Part shown: one piece after another, positions 42,520-50,541 of the stretch
Layout of the letters: every line of letters starts with the position of its first letter
Position numbering within the stretch: position 1 is the first letter of the stretch
Source: Photobacterium lutimaris
GTDB lineage: Bacteria; Pseudomonadota; Gammaproteobacteria; Enterobacterales; Vibrionaceae
DNA: 64,000 nucleotides
Direction: 5' to 3'
NCBI RefSeq assembly: GCF_003025555.1
Contig: NZ_PYMH01000008.1
Span: forward strand, 62,001 to 126,000
Notes under the pieces: generated by a model
The model's database searches: none
Told to the model about the DNA's origin: nothing
What the model saw: the letters and a program-made list of their open reading frames with translations, nothing else
Translations under genes and position numbers: made by a program

Positions 42520-43533
42520 TTACAGATCAAACTTCACTTCGTCTAGCAGTTTGATTGCTGTGCTGTGGTACTCGGCTACTTTGTCTAGTGATACATCATC
42601 GGCTTTGAAGTCACCCCAAGATGCCACTAGTTCTGAACGCTTAACGCCTTCTTTCACAGGGTATTCGTAGTTTACTTCGGCATACATCTGCTGTGCTTTG
42701 TCACCAGTCAGGAATTCCATCAGTTTTTGGGCATTTTCCTGGTTAGGCGCATATTTCGCCATTGCCATACCACTGACGTTCACGTGGGTACCGTTACTTT
42801 CCTGGCCTGGGAAATTAATGTATACCGCTTCAGCCCATGACTTTTGCTTCTCGTCATTGACCATCTTACCAAGGTAGTAGCTGTTACCAACGGCTAGATC
42901 ACACAAGCCCTCATTCACGGCTTTAACTTGCGCACGGTCGTTACCCTGAGGCTTGCGAGCGAGGTTCGCTTTATAGCCTTCCAACCACTCTTTGGTTTCA
43001 GCTTCACCGTAGTGGGCAATCATCGAAGAAACGAGAGAAATGTTGTATGGGTGCTTACCAGAGCGAGTACAGATTTTGCCTTTCCACTCAGGGTTGGCAA
43101 GGTCAGTGTAATCAAAGTCCGCAGGTAGGCGACCAACACGATCACGCGATGAATACACGTTACGGGTACGTAGTGTCAGAGCGAACCATTCGTCTTCGCT
43201 ATCGCGGAACTGTGCTGGTACATTGCCATCAATGACTTTGCTATCTACGGCCTGTACAAGCTCTTTATCAGAAAGCTCAACCAGACGGCTAATATCCGTT
43301 GTCAAAACCACATCTGCAGGACTGTACTGGCCTTCTCGCTGCAGCATTTCAGCCAAACCTTCTTTAGCAAACTTTACATTTACCTTGATGCCCGTTTCAG
43401 CCGTAAACTCCTTGAACATAGGCTCAACCAAGAACGGCTGGCGGTATGAGTAAACATTCACTTCTTCAGCAGCGATAGCCGCTTGAGGAGCCGCCAAACC
43501 CAATAGAATTGCCGATGCCAACAGCTTTTTCAT
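42520..43533 (-). CDS. fbpA: ferric iron-binding periplasmic protein
   Basis: Captures Fe(III) in the periplasm and delivers it to FbpBC. The 337-residue protein has a signal peptide (to about residue 21, AIA) and the family body: VNVYSYRQPFLVEPMFKEFT, ADVVLTTDISRL, KICTRSGKHPYNISL and VGNSYYLG with the tandem tyrosines used to hold iron. GGAAGGA supports the ATG. A Fur operator overlaps its promoter. VC0608-type FbpA of V. cholerae is the likely orthologue. Confidence 0.95.
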   Translation of the reverse strand: MKKLLASAILLGLAAPQAAIAAEEVNVYSYRQPFLVEPMFKEFTAETGIKVNVKFAKEGLAEMLQREGQYSPADVVLTTDISRLVELSDKELVQAVDSKVIDGNVPAQFRDSEDEWFALTLRTRNVYSSRDRVGRLPADFDYTDLANPEWKGKICTRSGKHPYNISLVSSMIAHYGEAETKEWLEGYKANLARKPQGNDRAQVKAVNEGLCDLAVGNSYYLGKMVNDEKQKSWAEAVYINFPGQESNGTHVNVSGMAMAKYAPNQENAQKLMEFLTGDKAQQMYAEVNYEYPVKEGVKRSELVASWGDFKADDVSLDKVAEYHSTAIKLLDEVKFDL

Positions 43534-43563
43534 TTTTATCCTTCCCTTAAACGCAAAATGTAA

Positions 43564-43578
43564 TGATAACGGTTATCA
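43564..43578. promoter_or_regulatory. Fur operator of fbpABC
   Basis: TGATAAC-G-GTTATCA is a perfect 7-1-7 inverted repeat matching the Fur core (TGATAATnATTATCA) at 12 of 14 arm positions. It lies just downstream of the predicted -10 and about 30 bp before the fbpA ATG, ideal for repression in iron-rich conditions. Confidence 0.85.
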
Positions 43579-43588
43579 ATATCGATCA

Positions 43589-43616
43589 ATTATACTGTAG
43601 CCGAAAAGCAAAACAA
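43589..43616 (-). promoter_or_regulatory. predicted fbpA promoter
   Basis: On the minus strand TTGTTT (43616-43611), a 16-base spacer and a perfect TATAAT (43594-43589). Confidence 0.65.
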
Positions 43617-43636
43617 TGCGTAAAAGCAAGAAAAAA

Positions 43637-43668
43637 TAAAAAACGCTGCCAATTAGCAGCGTTTTTTT
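43637..43668. terminator. bidirectional terminator downstream of amtB
   Basis: AAAAACGCTGC and GCAGCGTTTTTTT around a six-base loop, 27 bp past the amtB stop. Confidence 0.9.
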
Positions 43669-43694
43669 AAAGTTGTGAACTAAATATATGTTAC

Positions 43695-44924
<1,230 letters not shown>

Positions 44925-44949
44925 AATCTTCGTCCCCTACGCTTAATTC

Positions 44950-45288
44950 TTATAAAGCTTCTAAATCCGTTTCACCGGTACGAATACGTACTGCATGGTC
45001 TAGGTCATAGACAAAAATTTTGCCGTCACCAATCTTGCCGGTCTGTGCAGCCTTTGAAATGGCTTCGATAATGGCCTCTAAATTTTCAGCCTGAGTGGCA
45101 ATCTCCAGTTTGACCTTCGGCAGGAAGTCGACCTGATACTCCGCACCGCGGTACAACTCGGTATGGCCTTTCTGGCGACCGAACCCCTTCACCTCAGTAA
45201 CGGTCATTCCCTCGACCCCAACATCTGCTAGCGCTTCACGTACATCATCCAACTTAAATGGTTTGATTATTGCGTTGATCAATTTCAT
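44950..45288 (-). CDS. glnK: PII signal protein GlnK
   Basis: Trimeric nitrogen sensor that blocks AmtB when nitrogen is plentiful. The 112 residues include Tyr51 in ELYRGAEYQVDFLPK, the site uridylylated by GlnD, and the B-loop TGKIGDGKIFV. ATG 45288 has GAGGAG at six bases; the longer frame is not needed. Called GlnK rather than GlnB because of amtB and the sigma-54-like promoter. Confidence 0.95.
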   Translation of the reverse strand: MKLINAIIKPFKLDDVREALADVGVEGMTVTEVKGFGRQKGHTELYRGAEYQVDFLPKVKLEIATQAENLEAIIEAISKAAQTGKIGDGKIFVYDLDHAVRIRTGETDLEAL

Positions 45289-45336
45289 TGCCTGCTCCTC
45301 AAAACGGAATTCCTTCTCAATCACAGTTCAATAACA

Positions 45337-45353
45337 AACAAGCAACGTGCCAA
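45337..45353 (-). promoter_or_regulatory. sigma-54-like promoter of glnK-amtB
   Basis: On the minus strand TTGGCACGTTGCTTGTT fits the -24/-12 consensus (YTGGCACGRNNNTTGCW) except for a T at the -12 C and a T at the R position. It lies about 49 bp before the glnK ATG, where an NtrC-activated promoter is expected. Confidence 0.65.
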
Positions 45354-45406
45354 CTTTTTTAATACTTTATTTTCAACGATTTAAAAAAATATGTGATGTT
45401 AATACA

Positions 45407-45437
45407 AAAAAGGCCGCACCGTAATAGTGCAGCCTTT
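45407..45437 (-). terminator. terminator of yacL
   Basis: On the minus strand AAAAGGCTGCAC and GTGCGGCCTTTT (one T-G wobble) with a seven-base loop and T tail. Confidence 0.82.
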
Positions 45438-45479
45438 TCACCGAAATAAAGCATTCGCCCACTCAACCGGGCCTGTTGG

Positions 45480-45848
45480 TCAAAAACGGGTAACGAATCC
45501 TCGCCACGCCGTCAAAACCTGTGCAAAGTCCTCAAACCCGCAAACTGCCATAGCCTCTTCGTCATAGAAGTCCATGTCATCTTCCAGTTCAGTATCGTCC
45601 TCTGAAAACAAGTAATTAGCTTGTATAACCGCCTCGTTGTCCTGCAAGGTGAGGGTAAGCTCATCACCTATAACGCGCCATTCCTGGGTGCTGTTTTTCA
45701 GTGCACCAAGCTGGGACATCACAGTGTCCATCTTGTCAAAGTCCTTGCCGATCTCTTCCACCAGCCAGCGCCCTAAGGCTTCATGCCCCATCGAGAAAAC
45801 CGCATGATAGCTACCGTCCAGGGTATTCTTTTTAAAATCGTAATCCAT
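45480..45848 (-). CDS. yacL: YacL family protein (UPF0231)
   Basis: A 122-residue acidic protein of unknown function. The start MDYDF, SMGHEALGRWL, and the end MDFYDEEAMAVCGFEDFAQV closely follow E. coli YacL. AGGA precedes ATG 45848; the open frame continues 58 codons upstream without support. It diverges from cdaR over 118 bp. In E. coli yacL lies just after acnB, which is also nearby here though separated by the glycerate cassette. Confidence 0.9.
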   Translation of the reverse strand: MDYDFKKNTLDGSYHAVFSMGHEALGRWLVEEIGKDFDKMDTVMSQLGALKNSTQEWRVIGDELTLTLQDNEAVIQANYLFSEDDTELEDDMDFYDEEAMAVCGFEDFAQVLTAWRGFVTRF

Positions 45849-45966
45849 AGCTATCCTCTGTGTGATGTCAGTGATCTTAAGTGCAATGATGGTAAACTTG
45901 ACTGAAGCGGGGTGATGTACTCGCCTCTTCGCGCAAGAGCGCACATTTTCAGGATCTGACACAGAA

Positions 45967-47103
45967 ATGCAACTCAATGCGACCATTGCCCGGCAAATCG
46001 TCGAGCGGACGATGAAAATCATCCATTACTCGGTCAATGTGATGGACGAACATGGCCGGATCATTGGTTCAGGCGATCCCAGCCGCCTCAATCAACGCCA
46101 TGAGGGTGCCGTACTGGCCATCACTGACAACCGGGTCGTCGAGATTGATCCCGGTACCGCGTTGCAGCTCAAAGGTGTTAAACCCGGCATTAACCTGCCT
46201 ATTGTCTTCCGCGACCAAATTATAGGCGTCGTAGGGGTTTCCGGCACACCTGATCAAGTGCGTAACTATGGCGAACTGGTCAAGATGACCGCCGAACTGA
46301 TCGTCGAACAAGAAGCCTTGATGTCTCAGGTCCAGTGGAACAAGCGCCATCGCGAAGAACTGGTACTGCAGCTGATCAAGGACACCGAGCTCAATGACGC
46401 CCAACTGCTCTCCATTGCCCAGAAGCTCGATCTGGATCTGGCCCAGCCGCGCATAGCTGCCTTGGTCAAAGTACTCCCAGCTGAAGGCGAGTCATTGTCA
46501 CTCGAGCACCTGCAAAAAATGGTACATCTACTCGAATACCCCGAGCGCGATAACCTGGTCGGGATCCACTCGGTGTCGCTCAATGAAATTGTGGTGCTTA
46601 AGCCTATCACGTTAGAAGAGGCGGGGTGGTCACGGGATATCGAGCAAAAGCGGATCAACAAACTGATGCGCCGGGTTGCCAAGGAGAGCCAGTTCTCGAT
46701 TCAGATCGCCCTGGGCGACTACTTTCCCGGCCTGCCGGGGTTATCTCGCTCATTCCAAACAGCCCAGGCGACTCTCAGTGCCGGTAAAAACGACGAGGAT
46801 GTCTTGTTCTACCAAGATCACCTGCTACCTGTATTGCTCAGCGGACTCAAAGACGACCCTTGGCGCTACGAGCAATTGGTCAAACCGCTCGATGCTCTCA
46901 AGGCCAATGACCCCAAAGGGACCTTGCTCAAGACCCTAAAGATATTTTTTGCTCAGAATTGTGATTTAGCTCAAACGTGCGAAATGCTCCATATTCACCG
47001 TAATACCCTGCGTTACCGACTCGATCGTATCGAACAGGAAACACAGCTAAGTTTCAATAACTTATCTGACAAAACCCGATTATACATCGCCCTCTCCTGT
47101 TAG
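45967..47103 (+). CDS. cdaR: sugar diacid regulator CdaR
   Basis: A PucR-family activator that senses glycerate/sugar diacids. The 378 residues hold an N-terminal Diacid_rec domain (about 1-135, MQLNATIARQIVERTM...), a central GAF-like region and the C-terminal HTH_30 with HIHRNTLRYRLDRIEQET. It precedes a GntP-type permease and glycerate kinase on the same strand, the genes it most likely activates. The ribosome site is weak (AGGA 12 bases upstream). Confidence 0.93.
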   Translation: MQLNATIARQIVERTMKIIHYSVNVMDEHGRIIGSGDPSRLNQRHEGAVLAITDNRVVEIDPGTALQLKGVKPGINLPIVFRDQIIGVVGVSGTPDQVRNYGELVKMTAELIVEQEALMSQVQWNKRHREELVLQLIKDTELNDAQLLSIAQKLDLDLAQPRIAALVKVLPAEGESLSLEHLQKMVHLLEYPERDNLVGIHSVSLNEIVVLKPITLEEAGWSRDIEQKRINKLMRRVAKESQFSIQIALGDYFPGLPGLSRSFQTAQATLSAGKNDEDVLFYQDHLLPVLLSGLKDDPWRYEQLVKPLDALKANDPKGTLLKTLKIFFAQNCDLAQTCEMLHIHRNTLRYRLDRIEQETQLSFNNLSDKTRLYIALSC

Positions 47104-47120
47104 TTCAAAAAACCAACAAC

Positions 47121-47136
47121 TTGTGCAGGCGCACAA
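47121..47136. promoter_or_regulatory. palindrome upstream of the permease gene, candidate CdaR operator
   Basis: TTGTGC-AGGC-GCACAA is a perfect 6-bp inverted repeat with a four-base centre, 18 bp after the cdaR stop and 125 bp before the permease ATG. Its position makes it the best candidate operator of the cassette; assignment to CdaR is inference. Confidence 0.45.
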
Positions 47137-47260
47137 AAAAGAAGATCTGGGGTGATGATTTTTCGTCACCTCGCCTAAAGCCAAAAGCCACCAGTCCGAG
47201 TACATTCCACCGCAGTTAGGAATTTTCTTTTTTCTTTTTAATTTTGACGTGGAATAGAAC

Positions 47261-48526
47261 ATGGTAGAAGTATCAACACTTGGCGCGCTGGCTGCGCTGG
47301 TAGTGGCCATTAGCCTGATCCTGAAGAAAGTCCCACCTGCTTACGGCATGATCATCGGTGCCCTTGTCGGTGGTATTGTCGGCGGTGTATCTCTGACCGA
47401 TACCGTTAACCTGATGATCGGCGGTGCCCAAGGCATTGTCACAGCAGTGCTACGGATCTTGGCTGCGGGTGTGCTGGCCGGCGTACTGATTGAGTCCGGC
47501 GCGGCGACTTCCATCGCTGAAACCATTGTCAAAAAAGTCGGTGAAACCCGCGCCCTGCTGGCACTGGCCGTCGCCACCATGATCCTGACCGCCGTCGGCG
47601 TCTTTGTCGACGTTGCCGTTATCACTGTCGCCCCCATTGCGCTGGCGATTGCACGCCGTGCCGACCTATCAAAAATGGCTATCTTGCTGGCCATGGTCGG
47701 TGGTGGTAAAGCCGGTAACATCATGTCGCCAAACCCCAATGCCATTGCTGCCGCTGATGCCTTTAATGTCCCGCTAACATCAGTGATGGCAGCCGGTGTG
47801 ATCCCTGGCCTGTGCGGTATGGTTTTCGCTTATTTCATCGCTAAGAAGCTGGTTAACCGCGGTAGCAAAGTGGCCGAGCACGAAGTCGTCGCAGTCGACC
47901 ACAGCCGCCTGCCGACATTCGGTGCAGCCATTGTGGCTCCGCTTATCGCAATTTCTTTACTGGCGCTGCGCCCTATTGCCGGGATCAATGTTGATCCACT
48001 GATCGCCCTACCATTAGGTGGCTTGGTCGGTGCCGTTGTCATGGGCCGCTTCCGCGATACCAACCACTTTGCTGTATCTGGCCTGACCCGTATGGCACCG
48101 GTTGCTGTCATGCTACTGGGTACCGGTACCCTGGCTGGTATTATTGCCAACTCAGGTCTGCGCGACGGCCTGATTGATTTGCTAACCGCTTCTGGCCTGC
48201 CATCTTACCTGCTCGCGCCTATCTCCGGCTCTATGATGTCACTGGCCACCGCTTCCACCACGGCAGGTACTGCCGTTGCTGCTAGCGTGTTCAGCCACAC
48301 GATCCTTGAGCTGGGCGTACCGGCACTCGCTGGTGCGGCAATGATCCACGCCGGTGCCACAGTGCTAGACCACATGCCGCACGGCAGCTTCTTCCATGCC
48401 ACAGGCGGTGCTGTTCATATGGATATCAAAGAGCGTCTCAAGCTAGTGCCATACGAATCAGCAGTCGGTCTCGTGATCGCTGTCATCTCAACCCTTATTT
48501 TTGGTGTATTCGGTTTCTTCGTTTAA
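47261..48526 (+). CDS. GntP-family permease, probably for glycerate/hydroxyacids
   Basis: A 421-residue inner-membrane transporter with ten or more hydrophobic helices. The GntP-family pattern is seen in MIIGALVGGIVGG, GGGKAGNIMSPNPNAIAAAD and the late DHMPHGSFFHATGG. GGAA lies near the ATG. garK follows after 12 bp and cdaR precedes, so the substrate is probably glycerate or a related acid rather than gluconate. The exact substrate cannot be read from sequence. Confidence 0.9.
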   Translation: MVEVSTLGALAALVVAISLILKKVPPAYGMIIGALVGGIVGGVSLTDTVNLMIGGAQGIVTAVLRILAAGVLAGVLIESGAATSIAETIVKKVGETRALLALAVATMILTAVGVFVDVAVITVAPIALAIARRADLSKMAILLAMVGGGKAGNIMSPNPNAIAAADAFNVPLTSVMAAGVIPGLCGMVFAYFIAKKLVNRGSKVAEHEVVAVDHSRLPTFGAAIVAPLIAISLLALRPIAGINVDPLIALPLGGLVGAVVMGRFRDTNHFAVSGLTRMAPVAVMLLGTGTLAGIIANSGLRDGLIDLLTASGLPSYLLAPISGSMMSLATASTTAGTAVAASVFSHTILELGVPALAGAAMIHAGATVLDHMPHGSFFHATGGAVHMDIKERLKLVPYESAVGLVIAVISTLIFGVFGFFV

Positions 48527-48538
48527 GGATTTATAGCC

Positions 48539-49675
48539 ATGAAAATTATTATTGCCCCTGATTCATACAAAGAAAGTTTGACGGCCATGGAAGTGGCAAC
48601 GGCTATCGAGGCGGGCTTCCGCCAAGTCCTACCGGAAGCGGAATACCACAAATTGCCAATGGCTGACGGTGGCGAAGGCACCGTTCAATCTCTGGTGGAT
48701 GCGACCAACGGCTCAATCATCGCGCACCCCGTTACTGGCCCGCTGGGCGAGCAGGTAGAAGGCTTCTACGGTGTGATGGGAGATGGCCGCACGGCGATCA
48801 TCGAAATGGCTGCCGCTTCCGGTCTGCATCTTGTTGCACCCGAACTGCGCAACCCGCTAAAAACCACCACCTTCGGTACCGGTGAATTGATCAAAGCGGC
48901 GCTGGACAAAGGCGTCGAGCACATCATTGTCGGTATCGGCGGCAGTGCCACCAACGACGGCGGTATCGGTATGGCCCAGGCGCTGGGTATCCGCCTGCTG
49001 GACGAAAACGGTGAAGAAATCGGTTTTGGCGGTGCTGAGCTAGCCCGTATTGCGACTGTCGACAAAACCAACCTTGATCCACGCCTAGCAACTGTGAAGC
49101 TGGAAGTCGCTTGTGATGTCGACAACCCGCTATGCGGCCCTAAAGGCGCGTCGCATATCTTCGGCCCACAAAAAGGTGCCACACCACAAATGGTCGAGCA
49201 GCTTGATGTGAATCTGGCCCACTACGCTGACATCATCAAAGCCCAACTGGGCCGTGATGTGAAAGACATGGCCGGTGCCGGTGCTGCCGGTGGCCTTGGT
49301 GCCGCCCTACTTGGCCTGCTAGATGCGAGCCTGCGCCCGGGTATCGACATTGTGATGGATGCGGTCAACCTGCTGGATGTGTGTGCTGATGCCGACCTGG
49401 TCATTACCGGTGAAGGCCGTATCGACAGCCAGACGGTTCACGGCAAAACCCCTATCGGTGTTGCCCGTTCCGCCAAGCGGTTCAATATCCCGGTGATCGG
49501 TATCGCAGGTTGTCTGGCCGCCGATTGCGACGCGGTTTACGACCACGGTATCGACGCCGTATTCAGCGTGACACCTCGCGCGATGGATCTCCAAACAGCC
49601 ATGGATGAAGCAGCATTCAATGTCCAGATGACCGCACGCAACGTGGCCGCGATGCTGACGGTGGGCAAACGCTAA
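48539..49675 (+). CDS. garK: glycerate 2-kinase
   Basis: Phosphorylates D-glycerate to 2-phosphoglycerate, feeding lower glycolysis. The 378-residue type I glycerate kinase begins MKIIIAPDSYKESLTAMEVA, with MADGGEGTVQSL, GIGGSATNDGGIGMAQALG and TGEGRIDSQTVHGKTPIGVA. AAGGA lies 10 bases upstream of the ATG. It forms an operon with the permease, controlled by the adjacent CdaR. A hairpin follows at 49705. Length matches E. coli GarK/GlxK. Confidence 0.96.
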   Translation: MKIIIAPDSYKESLTAMEVATAIEAGFRQVLPEAEYHKLPMADGGEGTVQSLVDATNGSIIAHPVTGPLGEQVEGFYGVMGDGRTAIIEMAAASGLHLVAPELRNPLKTTTFGTGELIKAALDKGVEHIIVGIGGSATNDGGIGMAQALGIRLLDENGEEIGFGGAELARIATVDKTNLDPRLATVKLEVACDVDNPLCGPKGASHIFGPQKGATPQMVEQLDVNLAHYADIIKAQLGRDVKDMAGAGAAGGLGAALLGLLDASLRPGIDIVMDAVNLLDVCADADLVITGEGRIDSQTVHGKTPIGVARSAKRFNIPVIGIAGCLAADCDAVYDHGIDAVFSVTPRAMDLQTAMDEAAFNVQMTARNVAAMLTVGKR

Positions 49676-49704
49676 TCCTGATCTTTCGCGCAGACCGTTA
49701 AGTT

Positions 49705-49749
49705 GTAGGGTAGAGCTTCATTCTTTCCCATTTGAAGCTCCTACCCTAC
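49705..49749 (+). terminator. large hairpin after garK
   Basis: GTAGGGTAGAGCTTCA (49705-49720) pairs with 49733-49749 across 16 bp with one bulged base and a 12-base loop. No T run follows; a tandem repeat starts at the next base. Confidence 0.6.
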
Positions 49750-49843
49750 GCCTCTAGCCTCTAGCCTCTAGCCTCTAGCCTCTAGCCTCTAGCCTCTAGC
49801 CTCTAGCCTCTAGCCTCTAGCCTCTAGCCTCTAGCCTCTAGCC
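49750..49843. repeat. heptamer tandem repeat GCCTCTA x13
   Basis: Thirteen perfect head-to-tail copies of GCCTCTA (49750-49840) plus a partial GCC. A CTAG occurs at every junction. No open frame of note crosses it. The remainder of 49844-49991, before the doxX-like gene, shows no supported feature. Confidence 0.97.
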
Positions 49844-49991
49844 CGAGTGTTACCTTCCCCACAAAAACACCAACCCAAGCAGTGTTAGCCTCCTCACAGA
49901 ACCACACATTGATCCGCGTCATTCAGACTATGGTCATCTCCCCCGTAGTCTAATAGGGCAAGCTACTCTTATTCTCGTGAAGGATCCTGTC

Positions 49992-50453
49992 ATGGACAAA
50001 CTACTTGCTCTCCTATCCGGCCGAAACGGATCTCACCGTATCGAAGATCTGCTCCTGCTGTTGCTCCGGTTGGCCATCGGCGGTGCAATGCTGACCCACG
50101 GCGTCGGCAAAATAATGAACTTCAGTGAGCTAGCCCCGACATTTATCGACCCGCTCGGCATTGGCTCCACCCCAAGCCTGGTATTGGCAATGCTGGCCGA
50201 AGTACTGGGCTCTATCGCCCTGATGCTGGGTGTACTAACTCGTGTCAGCGCCTTGGTACTACTGTTTACCATGGGAACCGCCACCTACGCGGTAGGAATG
50301 CTAAAAGGCTGGGCGGGGGCCGAACTGGCCTTTATCTATTCGCTGGTTTACCTCACCCTGATGGTACAAGGCGGTGGCCGTATCGGTCTTGAGCACTTCT
50401 GGCTGAGCAAGCGCCGTAAAGCGAAAGCATTGGCCAAAGAGAAAACCGCTTAA
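49992..50453 (+). CDS. DoxX family membrane protein
   Basis: A 153-residue inner-membrane protein with four predicted helices of the DoxX family (LLLLLLRLAIGGAMLTHGVGKI, ..., AFIYSLVYLTLMVQGGGRIGLEHFW). Family members have varied, mostly unproven, redox-related roles. ATG 49992 has AAGGA seven bases upstream; a GTG at 49977 is in frame but unsupported. It stands alone between the repeat region and acnB and shares a bidirectional terminator with acnB. Confidence 0.88.
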   Translation: MDKLLALLSGRNGSHRIEDLLLLLLRLAIGGAMLTHGVGKIMNFSELAPTFIDPLGIGSTPSLVLAMLAEVLGSIALMLGVLTRVSALVLLFTMGTATYAVGMLKGWAGAELAFIYSLVYLTLMVQGGGRIGLEHFWLSKRRKAKALAKEKTA

Positions 50454-50477
50454 ACCTTTATTCTTGATACTTACCAT

Positions 50478-50508
50478 AAAAAAACGCCTCCAATTGGAGG
50501 CGTTTTTT
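50478..50508. terminator. bidirectional terminator, doxX-like / acnB
   Basis: Perfect palindrome AACGCCTCC-AATT-GGAGGCGTT flanked by an A run and a T run. Confidence 0.93.
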
Positions 50509-50541
50509 ATTATTGATTTTCAAGTATCAGCCAGTTAACCC

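Noticed and set aside
45857..45875. CRP-like TGTGA sequence between yacL and cdaR
   Set aside because: The second half-site does not match TCACA.
49750..49843. Heptamer array as origin iterons or CRISPR
   Set aside because: Unit is 7 bp without spacers, and no replication or cas gene is nearby.
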